A stretch of 64,000 bases of DNA from Muricea muricata (Eukaryota; Cnidaria; Anthozoa; Malacalcyonacea; Plexauridae). Positions 53,230 to 64,000 of this stretch are shown in pieces. The position numbers and the translations under genes were made by a program. The DNA lies in the NCBI GenBank assembly GCA_963855995.1, contig OY979716.1, positions 48,948,616-49,012,615 of the forward strand, written 5' to 3'. The notes beneath the pieces are model-generated. The model made no database searches, was not told where the DNA came from, and saw only the letters and a list, made by a program, of their open reading frames with translations. How positions within the stretch are numbered: the first letter of the stretch is position 1; each line of letters opens with the position of its first letter.

Positions 53230-56200
53230 ATTTATGTGAAATTGTACCTGTGCAATTAAGCATGTGTAAAACGTCTGAGCAAAAAAGTAAGCATCTAAAT
53301 GATCACCCGTATGTCCAGAAAAAGAAACTGTCAGTAGAAACTGAAGCTGATAAACAGGCTAGACTTAAGAAAGTTAGTGAGTATAATAAAAGAAAGCAAT
53401 CACTGGAAACTGGCAGTGAGAGGCAAATCAGACTACAAAAATTAAGTGAGTCTATTAAACAGAAGCGCATGGAGGAGACTGACAGTGAACGTCAAATAAG
53501 ACTTCAAAAGGATAGTGAGTCTAAAAAAGAAAGAGGTCAGAGGAAACTGACACAAGCAGACAAATGAGCCTTGAAAAAGATAGACTTTATAAAAAACAAA
53601 AGCAGGCAAAAAGTTTCTTACAGCCCCATCGTGAAGTTCTAAATCAAGAGGATTATTTAAGTATGTTTGACAACACCAATAATGGAGGTATTGCAGAGCA
53701 ATGTTGGGCTAAGACTAACATTAATAAGTTTAATAAATCAGTGCAGTATGTTATCAGTCAGTGTTCAGTATGCAAGAGGCATGGCCCTTAAAATCCAAAC
53801 CAAGGGCACCTTATGTGTGTTCAAGATGCTCTAGAGATAAAAAATCTCCAAAAAGATTTTCATGTGAAAATTCAATGATACCTTCATGTGTTCCACATGA
53901 ACTTTAAAATGTAACTCAGATTGAAGAAATGTTGATTGCTTGTGCTTTGCCCATCATGAGAGTTTATATTAAACCAGGTGGTCAGCGAGGTTATTCAGGG
54001 CATTGTATTAACTTGCCACAAAACGTCAAAGAACTTGCGATGTTTTTGCCAAGATATCCGAAAGACGTAGCTGTAATTATTGCCAAGGTTAGAGGTAAAG
54101 ACAACACATTCAGAGATGTGACAGTGCGAAAGCAAAAAGTGCACAATGCATTAGTTTGGCTTATCAGCAATAATTCACATTATTCCAATTTAGCAATTAA
54201 TGAAGATGCATTAAGTTCATTGCCTGAAAATGGCGTACCACCAGATCTAATGACAGTTGAAACTGATGATGACATAGTTTCAGTTGACAATTGCTCACCT
54301 GATGTAGGCCCTCCTACTGATAACCCATCAGAGGATATTGTTTATAATGGCTCTACTGAAATGGGTAGTTTTTTACCAGTTGGTGAGCAACAACAACAGG
54401 AAATTGAAGCTGTGAGGAGTCAGCTTTCTAAAAATGAACCCATGTCATGGCCCTCATCTGAAAATGAGCCATTAAGTGAATATCAGGTATCATATCTGGC
54501 CACAATGGCTTTCCCAACTTTATTTCCAGATGGAAAAGGTGATCCTACTAATCAAGGACTTGTGAGATGCCCTCTTCAGGAACGAGTAAAGCATCTTCTA
54601 AAATTTGCTGAAATTATTAATGGTAAATGGGTATACCATTTTGCTAACCACCCAAGATTTTCATATTGGGCTTTTAATATGATTCAAAGAAAACGAATCT
54701 TACAACAAAGTGGAATAATTCTTAAACAAACCCCAAGTGAAGCTCATCTCACAATTGATGAACTGCGTGAAATGGCTGCAAGTGACAATGCTAATACTTT
54801 TATGTCTAAAGTGTTAAGGTATGTTGGCAATATTGCAGGTACTAATGTTTACTGGAATAGAGTAAGAGAGGAACTGAAAGCTATTATAACTAATGTTGGA
54901 CCACCAACATTATTTTTTACCTTCTCTTCTGCAGATGCATTGGCCTGAATTACATGCTTTATTTCAAGCAGACACAAACAAATTTAAAGATGAAAATGAT
55001 TGTTCTGACACAACTGAACTAGACCAAGATATTGAAGCTGGTCAAAGCTGCTGACACTGTATGTCAGTATGTTGATTGGTTGCTATCAACTGTCAATCCT
55101 AATCCACCAGATCAGGACATGTGGATAAGACCTGAGGTTCATCCTTGTCAAAGAAGTCATAATGACATTCTTGAAAATGACAAACAGTCAGATTATGTAG
55201 ATCTCTTGAACATGGTTCAATGTCACACTCATTGTAGTACAAGTTATTGTCTTAAAAAGAAGTCAAATGAAACAGAGTTGAAATGTAGATTTCATTTTCC
55301 TTTCGATCTTTGTCCTAAAACAAAATTAGAATTTGAAAAAGTCCACTCTAAAGGGGACAATGAGCATTATTGTGCTAGGATTGTGACTAAACGAAATGAC
55401 TCTGGGTTAAATAACCATCAACAACTTCAGCTCCAAGGATGGAGAGCTAACTGTGATATTCAAGTTGTTATTGATCACTAATGCTTGTGTTGAATATCTT
55501 ACAAAATATGCAGCTAAAGGTGAGCCAAGATCACCTATATTAAAACAAGCATTAAATTCTATTATGCAAAATGTTGACAGTAATACTGACCCTCATAGAG
55601 CTATTAAAAAAGTAGTGATGAAATCTCTTGGTGAAAGAGATTATGCAGCTCAAGAAACAATGTATCATTTGCTGTCTTTAAAACTTCACAGCTCATCCTT
55701 TAAAGTGATCCCAGTCAGTCTGAATGGATCACGTAGAGTGCGTGATACAATAGAAGAAGGTGAATCATGTACTGATTACTCACTTCTTGATGTGTATGCT
55801 AATCAAGAGCAGTATAAATGTTCACAAAATGTAATGAATATGAACTTTGTTGAATTTGCAACAACATACAAAGCCCCCAACAATGAATTGACAAAATTGC
55901 CAGAGAATGTTATACCCAGAATATTCCCAACATATTCTCCTAATCCCAAAGGCCCAAATTTTGGGCTTTATTGTAAATATCAACTTTTAAGGTATAAACC
56001 CTGGAAAACAACGCAGAATAATGCTTGGGGTGATCAAGAAGCAACAGATGAGATTTTAATCAATTCATGGCAAGAATTCTTGCAAACACAGTATGGACAA
56101 TCTAATGTCCCAGACTGGTTTGACAAGTTACAAGCTGTCATTCAAAGTCAAGAGCCAGAAAATGAACTTTCTCAAGAACAGGAAAGAACTCGGGCAGAGT

Positions 56201-57802
56201 GGATGGTAATATCAGACCTTCACACTCCGTTGATGACTCACTAGGGCAAACCCCAGAAACAATGCAAAACTGGCATTTTGACTGTGCCAATTATTCAGAA
56301 CAACAAATCCAACAAACGCCAACTTGGATAAAAAAGAATAAAGACGAATACACTATTGATGAGCAATATGAGGTTGTTGACATCAACAGTTTTAGTGAAA
56401 TGCAAAAGCTTGCCTATGATATTGTCAAGTCTCATTTTGATGATACATCATCTGAGAGAGAGTCATTATGTCTCATTATAAATGGTGTTGCAGGAACTGG
56501 TAAAAGTTACCTCGTTAATGCCATTCGCAACTTGTTACAAAGCAGATGTGCAGTTACTGCTACAACTGGTAAAGCAGCATATAATATTAGAGGTGTAACT
56601 ATACATTCTCTATTAAAGTTACCTATAGGGTCAAGGGGCAATAAAGATCTAATAGGACAAAGTTTGTGTAGGTTACAAGAGTCTCAACAACATTAATTGC
56701 ATCATTATTGATGAATGCTTGACTCCATGCTTGGCCAAGTTACTTTTGATTGGATGGACAAACATTGTAAACAAGCAACTGGGTATAATGACACAGTATT
56801 TGGAGGCAAATCTTTGATTTTGACTGGTGATCCAGGTCAATTACCACCAGTAGCAGATAAGCCTCTTTACCATGCTAAACCATCAAATGCTGTTGGTGAA
56901 CAAGGTTTTCAAGCATATCATATGTTTGACAAAGTTGTCAAACTGACTGTAAATCAACGTGTGCAAGGTATGACACCTGAACACGTTCAGTTCAGAGATT
57001 TATTACTATGACTTCGCAAAGGCGAATCCACAGTTGATGACTGGGAATTACTTCTGACTCGTCAGCCATCTAATGTCACTAACTTGTATGAATTTGAAGA
57101 TTCTACTAGACTCTTCTACAGTAGTGAACAAGTTGGTAATTACAACCACGAGCAACTAACAAAACTTGGGCTTCCAATTGCTCAATAACAATGCTCGACA
57201 TTCTTCTGCAGTAGCCAAGAAAATATCCTCAGATGACATGTCTGGATTAGAACCTGTTGTGTTTCTAGCAAAAGGTGCTAGAGTCATGTTAACCATGAAT
57301 TTATGGTCATGTGTTAGTCTGCAATGGGGCCACTGGAACAGTTGTTGATATAATCTATCAGAATAACTATCAACCACCTGACTTACCTATTGCAGTAATG
57401 GTAGAATTTGAGAACTACAGATGTCCTGCATTTATTGAAAGCATACCGTTGTGCATTCCAATATGTCCAATCACTGTCTCATCGCAGACAGAAATAGGCA
57501 TCCATGAGAGGCAACAGTTACCTCTTAGACTTGCCTGGGCTCTAACAATACACAAGAGCCAGGGACTAACACTTGCAAAAGCATGGATTGATATTTGCAA
57601 ATCTGAAAGAACTGCTGGAGTTTCCTATGTTGCTATTAGCCGAATAAAATCACTTGCATTCTGTGTCATTGAACCAATGACATATGAACAATTATCATCC
57701 TTAAAGTCATCAGCTAACTTACAATATAGGCTTGAAGAAGAAAACAGGCTAGATCAGTTAGCACAGGCTACTACCAGTGCATTTAGAACAGAAAACTATT
57801 GA
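53230..57802 (+). pseudogene. Helitron Rep/helicase, decayed
   Basis: N-terminal charged repeats of the form ETDSERQIRLQKDSES (53330-53560). A Cys-containing region follows (CSVCKRHG), with stops before [15 protein letters not shown]. The Helitron_like_N region is at 53929-54950, a frameshift at [14 protein letters not shown]. The Rep segment with WRANCDIQVVIDH and EYLTKYAAKGE (catalytic Tyr motif) spans 55435-55520 across a frameshift. The PIF1-type helicase runs 56380-57802: Walker A INGVAGTGKSYLV, Walker B IIIDE (~56700), LTGDPGQLPPVAD, and motif VI region LTIHKSQGLTLAKAW..YVAISRI. At least six frameshifts or stops. Would have driven rolling-circle transposition. Confidence 0.85.
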
Positions 57803-57823
57803 GTTTCAACAATAGAGGGATTC

Positions 57824-57964
57824 ATGTGGATCCCTGTCATAATCTTGTATGTAATTGGCTACATACCTTTAAGATATAATAATTTAGTTTATGAGGTGGT
57901 GGCTACTTTACTCATTGTTATCACTGTATGGATAAAAATAATGATTTGCAAGACAAGAAAATGG
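57824..57964 (+). CDS. Small two-helix membrane ORF after the Helitron
   Basis: A 46-codon frame starts MWIPVIILYVIGYIPLRY and has a second hydrophobic helix VVATLLIVITVWIKIMI. It reaches a textbook donor AAAATG|GTAAGT. A pyrimidine-rich acceptor CAATCCAG lies 80 bp on (58045), after which the phase gives IDLKGAICCKAAG and a stop. This could be a real spliced small gene or chance. Confidence 0.3.
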
Positions 57965-58537
57965 TAAGTTTTTTTTGTACCCCCCCCCCATTTCATTTAT
58001 TTATGTTTCTAATTAAATATTATCAATTATTTCTTTGCAATCCAGATTGATCTGAAAGGTGCCATATGTTGCAAAGCTGCTGGATAAAACATAAAAGATA
58101 CCAAGCTGTTGGATAAAATCAAATGGTTATTACAGTCATATTATAATCTGGATATGTTACAGTAAAAATAGAATGGGAATTCTCAACAGAAATGTATTCC
58201 ATTGAAAGAAAAATGCTGATTTTCAAGATTGTATGGAAAAGTACATCTTTGGAAAAGTACTTGACATTGCCTGAGTAGAATAGGTGCAGCTATAGAACTG
58301 CTGAATCAGCATTTTTCACGGAGCTCTTACCCCTGTGAATTAGTTCCCAGGTCATCCGTGTGAGACAGGTGCGCGCACATGTTGACCGTAAATACGTATA
58401 AAACCAGTTTTGGCTATTGTTTGGAGAGGAAAGACGTGATATTGTTTGACTTTGGACGGTAAAAATCATACAGTCGATGTTTAAGACAAATGTGTGCCAT
58501 TTTTGTGAAAGTATACACTGATTTTTTATTTTTAACG
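57965..58537. other. No gene recognised; inverted ATGCTGAT pair and TATA-like box
   Basis: AAAAATGCTGAT (58209) and its reverse complement ATCAGCATTTTT (58307) are about 90 bp apart. A CGTATAAAACC box stands at about 58395 with nothing recognisable downstream on plus. Confidence 0.35.
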
Positions 58538-58613
58538 TTACAAATGTGTAATGAGTATAAAGTATGAAAAACTACAGAAATGATTATAAAAAGTTAAAAC
58601 TACATAAAAATGT

Positions 58614-59068
58614 TTATATTTTTTTCCACATACAACCGCAAAATCCACATTCCAGTATATAATTCGAGTCTGTGGGAACAGTCGACGTTGTCTGAACTTC
58701 ATTGATACATTGGTGATGTATGCTTGTTCTGCAACATCGGGTTTTTGCCATTGCTTCGTTCCTTTTTTTTTTAGGCATAAAAAACATAGCTGTTCGCTGG
58801 GAAATATTGTTCTGCAATATGCACAGCGAACTGTTGTGCTACCGGTTATTGTAACTGCGGTCACCGCCCAACGTTCAAAACAGCTGCAGTGAACTTTTTG
58901 CTTGCAGCAAGGTGTTGCGAAGGTCCGTGTTTCTTCATTTTTAATTGTTTCCAGGCAAAAATGACACTCTGCACTGTTCGTTACATTTTTACATAGGATT
59001 CCAAAAGGCGGTATTACCGTATTTGGTAAAATTTCTTCTGGTCCGGGGAGATCTCCTACAATTTCCAT
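58614..59068 (-). pseudogene. Double RING-like zinc protein, frame broken at a T10 run
   Basis: The start is taken at MEIVGDLPGPEE (59068). The first zinc module is CHFCLETIKNEE..TPCCKQKVHCSCF..VRCAYC, a RING/RING-variant pattern. After a run of ten T (58763-58772) a second frame gives TRCCRTSIHHQCINEV ... LECGFCGCMW. With the preceding CFLCLKK this forms a second module of the same C-x2-C ... CC-x4-H-x2-C ... C-x2-C layout. Thus two tandem related zinc modules are encoded if the homopolymer is miscounted; otherwise the protein is truncated or extended nonsensically to 58538. RING-type proteins are often ubiquitin ligases; here only inference. Confidence 0.55.
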
Positions 59069-60010
59069 ACTTATTTTATACAGGTGTGAGGTATTGTATG
59101 GTTGAAAGTTTCTTTCATGACATGTAGATGGTTTGCTATTTATAATTTTTGTGACAGGTGTGGTGTATTGCATCGTGTTTCAAAGTTTCCCACTGTCTTT
59201 GTGGGTCGGATTGTTGACAGGTGTGATGTATTGCATCGTGTTTCAAAGTTTCCGACTGTCTTTGGGGGTCGGGTTGTTGGCAGGTGTGGAGTATTGCATG
59301 TTTTAAAGTTTCCTGCATGGCATGTAGGTGGTTAGCTAATTACAATTTTTGTGACAGGTGTGGTGTATTGCATCGTGTTTCAAAGTTTCCGACTGTCTTT
59401 GGGGTCGGATTGTTGGCAGGTGTGAAGTATTGCATGTTTTAAAGTTTCCTGCATGACATGTAGGTGGTTTGCTAATTATAATTTTGTATGACACCGCTAA
59501 TTACTAAACAACCACTTAAGATGTCTACACTTTTTTAACTGTCGGTAAACTAAATCTTTGTGATAGCTTTGGACATCATTTAGTTGTGTAAAAGTTTTGC
59601 CTGAGCACTTTAAAATAGTTTTAAAATCAATTTTCGTGATACTTCATCGTGTTTCAAAGTTTCCAACTGTCTTTGTGGGTCGTGGTTGTTGATTTTATCT
59701 TTGCGATACCACTAATTACATGGTATTGGGATAAGTTTATCTGTGCGATGCCCGGGGGTTGTAATCAATTATTTGTGTTGATGCTAAGCACCAATGCATT
59801 GCCATCATCTGTTCCCGCTGTGTATTGAATGAACGATGTCCGGCTAAAGGCTTGGCTCTAATTCATATCCACTATTTTTAGATTGAATTTTTCAATGTCC
59901 TTTGTGGTACTAAGGTACCGAAAATTGAATAGCACAGAAAAGCTGTAATTTATTACAAAAAGATGTGTATAAAATTTTTGAAATTATCATCGTTTGATTG
60001 ATTCGCAGCG
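59069..60010. other. Divergent intergenic region with minisatellite
   Basis: This lies between the minus RING-like gene and the plus GRF gene. Its first half is the ~62-bp minisatellite described separately. Single extra copies of the CATCGTGTTTCAAAGTTTCC unit occur at about 59645. Confidence 0.5.
59100..59480. repeat. ~62-bp minisatellite with a higher-order pattern
   Basis: Units share GTATTGCAT-CGTGTTTCAAAG and GACTGTCTTTGG..GTCGG and start GACAGGTGTG or GGCAGGTGTG. Two unit types alternate (with CGACTGTCTTTG or with TGCATGGCATGTAGGTGG), giving a ~184-bp super-unit. Open frames on both strands here are repeat artefacts. Confidence 0.75.
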
Positions 60011-60026
60011 GTGTATATAAAAAATC
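60011..60026 (+). promoter_or_regulatory. TATA-type promoter of the GRF gene
   Basis: GTGTATATAAAAAATC lies about 65 bp upstream of the ATG at 60082, leaving room for a short 5' leader. Confidence 0.5.
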
Positions 60027-60081
60027 GAGATTTTGACTCAGAACACAGTTGATTTGCTGTTGGTAGTTAAGTGCAATCAAA

Positions 60082-60543
60082 ATGGTATCAATTGAAAATT
60101 ACAAATGTTTTTGTAAGGATGGAGCTCTAGAGCGATTCGAGTCCAAAAAGGGGAGAGGCTTCGTAAAGTGTAGCAAAGAATTATGCACTCTCTTTGTTCC
60201 AGAGGAGAAATATTTGGATTTGATGCATGCGTATGAGAACAAGGTCCTTGAAAAATACAAGCCATTCAATTTTCCAATGTGCGATTGCAATGAATCAGCG
60301 AGCTTGTGGTTGTCGTACTCTTCAAACAATCCAAATCAGGCCTATTTCAGATGTCAGGACACTGACCCTGAAGAAAGGTGTAGCTTTTTCCTGTGGGCTG
60401 ATAGCGTGTCGAAACCGAAGAAGAGAAAAAGAAAAGCAAGTAGTGAGAAGGAGGGAAAGTCATCAAAAAGAGGTAAAGGAAAACGAGACCATGGGCCAAG
60501 ACGTAAAATTGAGTCTTCGAGTGACGAAGATGAACAGAAATAA
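60082..60543 (+). CDS. Protein with two GRF-type zinc fingers
   Basis: The 153-residue ORF is intact with no intron. Module 1: YKCFCKDGALERFESKKGRG..KCSKELCTLFV. Module 2: MCDCNESASLWLSYSS..AYFRCQDTD..CSFFLWAD. Both have the Cys spacing and G-R/A-Y-F-x-C core of zf-GRF, a nucleic-acid-binding finger found in topoisomerase 3, NEIL3 and APE2-like proteins and in some viral proteins. The C-terminus is very basic then acidic (KPKKRKRKAS ... SSSDEDEQK), a likely nuclear signal plus phospho-acceptor tail. It has its own TATA box and an AATAAAA signal at about 60645, so it looks like a complete, functional gene. Confidence 0.75.
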   Translation: MVSIENYKCFCKDGALERFESKKGRGFVKCSKELCTLFVPEEKYLDLMHAYENKVLEKYKPFNFPMCDCNESASLWLSYSSNNPNQAYFRCQDTDPEERCSFFLWADSVSKPKKRKRKASSEKEGKSSKRGKGKRDHGPRRKIESSSDEDEQK

Positions 60544-60994
60544 TGTGCAATTATATATAGTTAAAAATATCCTTAAAAATATGAACGGCAAAGGACAGTA
60601 AACTTTTTAATTCAGTTAATTATACTAGTTGATTATGTTCTTTTAATAAAAATAATTGCATTCTAATGATTGTTATATTTTTTATCGTTAATACCTATTT
60701 TGAAACAAGACTATGCGTGACAATTATTTATATTGATGCAGTGTGACGCCGGATGAGTTATAATTAGCAAACAATGTTCCTTAAGACCGCAAAACTCGTT
60801 TAACAAATGCACAGGGCATTAATGCATTAAGACATGCTTCAACAAGATCAGAAATATCCGGTAAAAACTGGTTAAATTATCGTGGCTATTTAAGTGGCAG
60901 ATTTGGGAGGGAACCTCATAAACACGGTGTTGTCTAGCGATTTCAAAGGCTATCTGTTAAAGTTAATTTAAAAGACAGTTTGACTTCTACCGAT
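60544..60994. other. Intergenic, no gene recognised
   Basis: It contains the likely polyadenylation signal of the GRF gene (60645) and the upstream region of the next gene. Confidence 0.4.
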
Positions 60995-61497
60995 ATGAAA
61001 TCGACGAGACAAATCGAAACACGTTGTCAGCGTCTTTTAGAAAAAGCTAGGAGGAGCAATGACAAGTCGAATCGGCTTCAACGCAAAATCCAGCGTGAGA
61101 TGCAGAAGCGAACTCCCAAAATGAGTAAGGTCATGAAATGGCAAGAGAAGTCGGTCAAATATGTAAACAGGGGGCTTCGTTACATGAACGAAATCGATGC
61201 ACAGGGCGAAGATAACCGCGAGCAGACCGAGATCTCTTTTAACTTGGAAAAGGTATATGTATACAATTTTGGACAAATGATAAACGTCTCAACGTCATTA
61301 GGCGGTGCAAATGGAAAACGAGTCATAGTTATAGAATTCATTTTTATTTATAGGTCTCAGAGAGGGTTGTGAAAAAATTTGGCACAACTTCATGTGTTTT
61401 TCGTGCGTCGATGCAAGAACCGAGTAATACAGATAATGTAAAAATTCGAGACATTATGGGCGAGCTATCTTCACTCTTCACAGACGCTATTGAGCAG
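60995..61497 (+). CDS. Spliced basic coiled-coil protein, 3' end missing
   Basis: Exon 1 60995-61252 (86 codons, phase 0) encodes a Lys/Arg-rich coiled coil (RCQRLLEKARRSNDKSNRL, MSKVMKWQEKSVKYV). It ends GAAAAG|GTATAT. The acceptor TTTATAG at 61353 starts exon 2 (61354-61497, 48 codons, phase 0; VSERVVKKFGTTS, MGELSSLFTDAIEQ), ending GAGCAG|GTAAAT. Both exons are clean and in phase, so this is a believable gene. No domain is recognised. Any further exon lies beyond the retrotransposon inserted from about 61565. Confidence 0.6.
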
Positions 61498-61564
61498 GTA
61501 AATGTTTCGGTCTACAGCTTAATACCAACACCTTCATGACTAGCATGCCTAATAAATCAATATC

Positions 61565-64000
61565 TTGTTTTAAGGTATCACAGAAACGTGGTTGAACGAT
61601 TCAATAAGCAATAATGAATTACTTCCCTCGGATAAATACTATATACACCGCCGTGACAGAGAATTGCCAAGCCGTGGAGGCGGTGTTATGCTCGCAGTTG
61701 GCAAGTCATTACAATCAGTTCGACGGACAGATCTGGAAACAAGTGCTGAGATACTCGTTTGTGAAATTAGGCCAGAAGCAAAAAAGAAATTTCTCTGTGT
61801 AGTTTTCTATAGACCGCCCTCAACCAATTTTGAGTATATGAATTGCTTTAAGAAGTTTCTTCGCAAAGTATCGAAAACCTGTATTTCGCAGCTTGTAATA
61901 CTGGGAGATTTTAATTTACCTGATGTAAATTGGTCAACTGGAACGGCAATTTATAATGACCGTTTGCATAATGAGTTTACAAAAGTGGTTAGGGATAATT
62001 TCTTATGGCAAATGGTTGAATCTCCAACACGTGGTGCAAACATTCTTGACCTATTATTAACAAACATTCCTCATAAAGTTAAAGCTGTTTGTGTTTTCGA
62101 TGATATTCTCAAAACCGACCACAAACTGATTGACTTTAATCTAAGTTTTATTATCAACAAAAAACGACCTGTTAAAAGGATTGTTTACAATTGGAAGAAA
62201 GCCGATTTAAGTGGTCTAAAACAAGCAATTTCACATACCCCTTGGGACCTTGCATTTGATGAAGCCTCTGTTAATACAAGCGTGACTAATTGGATGGATT
62301 TATTGCTGACAATAACAAACGAGCATGTACCGCAGGTCGCAATTTCGGATAATAATAATAAGCCTTGGATTGACAAAGAGGTTATTCGAATGATGCACAA
62401 AAAAGATAGAATGCGTAAAAAAGCGAAGAAAACTGGGGAACATATGGATATTGAACATTTTGAAGAAATCAGAAGAAATGCCGCGAAGCTTGTTGAAGTG
62501 AAATATAGGGACTACTTGAATGAACTTAAAGCCAATTTAACTGAACATCCGAAACGTTTTTGGACATTCATTAAAGCAAAAACTAGAGCATATAGCACTC
62601 CTCAATTTCTGAAATATGGAAATGTATTCGCCACAGATGGCAAGGATAAAGCTAATCTTCTTAACAGTTTTTTTCAGTCTGTATTCAATTCGGATGACCA
62701 CGCCAGTGAGGAAAGGACGGATGACCACGCCAGTGAGGAAAATTGTGAATCTGTAGATAATAGTCTAAGTCAAATTATTTTAAACGAGAATGAAGTGCTA
62801 GATTGTCTTTTAAACCTTGATCAAACGAAGGCGGGTGGGCCTGATGACATTTCTGCAAGGCTTCTCAAGACGGTTGCAAACGAAATAACTCCTTCGTTAA
62901 CACGCCTTTTTAACCTCTCTTTAAGATCAGGAGAAGTTCCAACCATATGGAAACAGGCAAATGTCATCCCGGTTTCGAAAGATGGCAACGTTAATTGTGT
63001 TGAAAACTACAGGCCAATTTCCTTGCTATGTACTGTTTCGAAAGTGTTGGAAAAATGTATTTACAATCGGTGTTATGACTCTATTTCCGGCATAGTACAT
63101 CATTTACAGCATGGTTTTTTACGAGGCAGAAATTGCACAACACAGTTAGTACAAGTGTATCACAAGATTCTTAAAGCACTGGACAATAAACACTCTGTTG
63201 ATGTAATATATCTTGATTTCCAAAAAGCGTTTGACAAAGTATCTCATCGTTTATTGCTCCGTAAATTAAGGAAACATGGTTTCTATGGCTCTATTCTCAA
63301 CTGGTTTGAAAGTTACTTAACAGGAAGGACTCAAAGAGTTGTGCTTGACGGGTATTGTTCTGAATGGTCTGAAGTGGCCTCGGGAGTCCCACAAGGATCT
63401 ATTCTGGGTCCATTACTTTTTATATTGTATATTAACGATCTCCCTGAGCAAACTCAGCAACCAACAGAAATGGCATTATACGCTGACGATTCAAAATTAT
63501 ACAGAGTAATAATGTCGGACGTTGATACTGGAAATTTACAGCAAGATTTAAATGAAATACACTCTTGGTCAGAAACATGGCACATGAAATTTAACACGAA
63601 CAAATGTAAAGCTATGAGGTTGTCGCGAAAAAAAACCCAGTCACCCCTGACTGGTTATAAATTAGGTCACGAATCTTTAGAATTAGTAAAAACCACCAAA
63701 GATCTTGGAATAACTGTGAATGACGACGTCAGTTGGGGAAAGCATATAGCAAAGATTACGGCAAAAGCAAATCGGACACTCGGGCTTATCAAAAGAACTT
63801 GTAAAGATTTTGAAGATCAAACTGTCAGGAAGCTCCTCTACCTTACATTGGTTCGACCGCAGCTGGAATTCTCATCTGAATTGTGGTCCCCGTCAGAGGT
63901 GAAATACCAACTGATGTTGGAAGCGGTACAAAGACGAGCCACAAAGTTCATTTTAAATTACCCTGCAGACATGGAATATAAAGAACGTTTAAAAATTCTT
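61565..64000 (+). mobile_element. Non-LTR retrotransposon, 5'-truncated, ORF open to window end
   Basis: One frame is open without interruption from 61576 to 64000 (over 800 codons, no stop in the window). It begins inside the AP-type endonuclease (RGGGVMLAVGKS, YRPPSTNFEYM, LVILGDFNLPDVNW, TDHKLIDFNL). After a linker comes the reverse transcriptase: YRPISLLCTVSKVLEK, YLDFQKAFDKVSH, GVPQGSILGPLLFILY and YADDSKLY. The C-terminal region follows (DLGITVNDDVSWGKHI, QRRATKFIL). The N-terminus of the endonuclease and any first ORF are missing, a 5' truncation typical of LINEs. A 24-bp in-frame tandem duplication lies at about 62694-62741. The clade is CR1/L2/Jockey-like. Confidence 0.9.

Larger units (their letters stand above)
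51000..58050 (+). mobile_element. Helitron, decayed (limits approximate)
   Basis: It contains in order an RPA-like gene, a C76/OTU-like protease fragment with repeats and a Rep/helicase. All are on plus, the set seen in animal Helitrons. I could not identify the 5' TC or the 3' hairpin plus CTRR terminus, so the limits are rough. Coding frames are broken at ten or so places, indicating an old copy. Confidence 0.75.

Noticed and set aside
58095-58320. Helitron 3' terminal hairpin from the ATGCTGAT inverted pair
   Set aside because: The loop is about 90 nt and no CTRR follows, so it does not match a Helitron terminus.

Overview
This is eukaryotic DNA: AT-rich, with intron-bearing genes, and packed with transposable elements (TEs). 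The mix (Polinton, Mutator-like element with a Ulp1 protease, P element, RPA-encoding Helitron, SAP/SWIM/YqaJ and HECT multicopy genes, many hAT-type MITEs) fits a marine invertebrate, most likely a cnidarian. That assignment is inference from family content; nothing in the window names a species.

Layout. 0.1-11 kb holds debris: an unrecognised two-exon fragment, two decayed non-LTR retrotransposons, a near-perfect ~2 kb palindrome built around a Tc1/mariner-like element, a broken HECT/G2E3-like gene and a broken SAP-SWIM-YqaJ gene. From 11.5 to 49.9 kb runs one decayed plus-strand gene (THAP domain plus DDE-transposase-like exons, Kolobok-like candidate) whose introns were stretched by nested insertions. 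Intron 1 carries a Mutator-like element (MULE, 11940-36078; ~0.8 kb terminal inverted repeats, 9-bp target duplication). The Ulp1 gene of that MULE is itself split by a 16.7 kb Polinton/Maverick (14371-31072; ~265-bp TIRs, 6-bp target duplication AACATC). A later intron carries a P element on the minus strand (39215-45459; 7-bp target duplication GTTGTAC), which contains a hAT-type MITE. More MITEs lie at 34.6, 34.9, 46.3 and 46.7 kb.

The Polinton holds about 20 genes: protein-primed DNA polymerase B, retrovirus-like integrase with chromodomain, packaging ATPase, double-jelly-roll major capsid protein, a collagen-stalk fibre, a GIY-YIG/zinc-finger protein, several membrane proteins and two tiny zinc-ribbon proteins. 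Replication, integration and virion genes are present but most carry stops, frameshifts or deletions, so this copy is dead. Genes are tightly packed, start after an AT-rich TAAATAAA-like motif, and transcription units end at 10-13 bp perfect hairpins.

51-58 kb is a decayed Helitron (RPA-like protein, C76/OTU-like protease fragment with 15-residue repeats, Rep/helicase). 58.6-61.5 kb is an unassigned cluster with higher CpG content: a double-RING-like gene on minus, a minisatellite, a two-GRF-zinc-finger gene with a TATA box on plus, and a spliced basic coiled-coil gene. 61.6-64.0 kb is a 5'-truncated but uninterrupted non-LTR retrotransposon ORF that runs off the window end.
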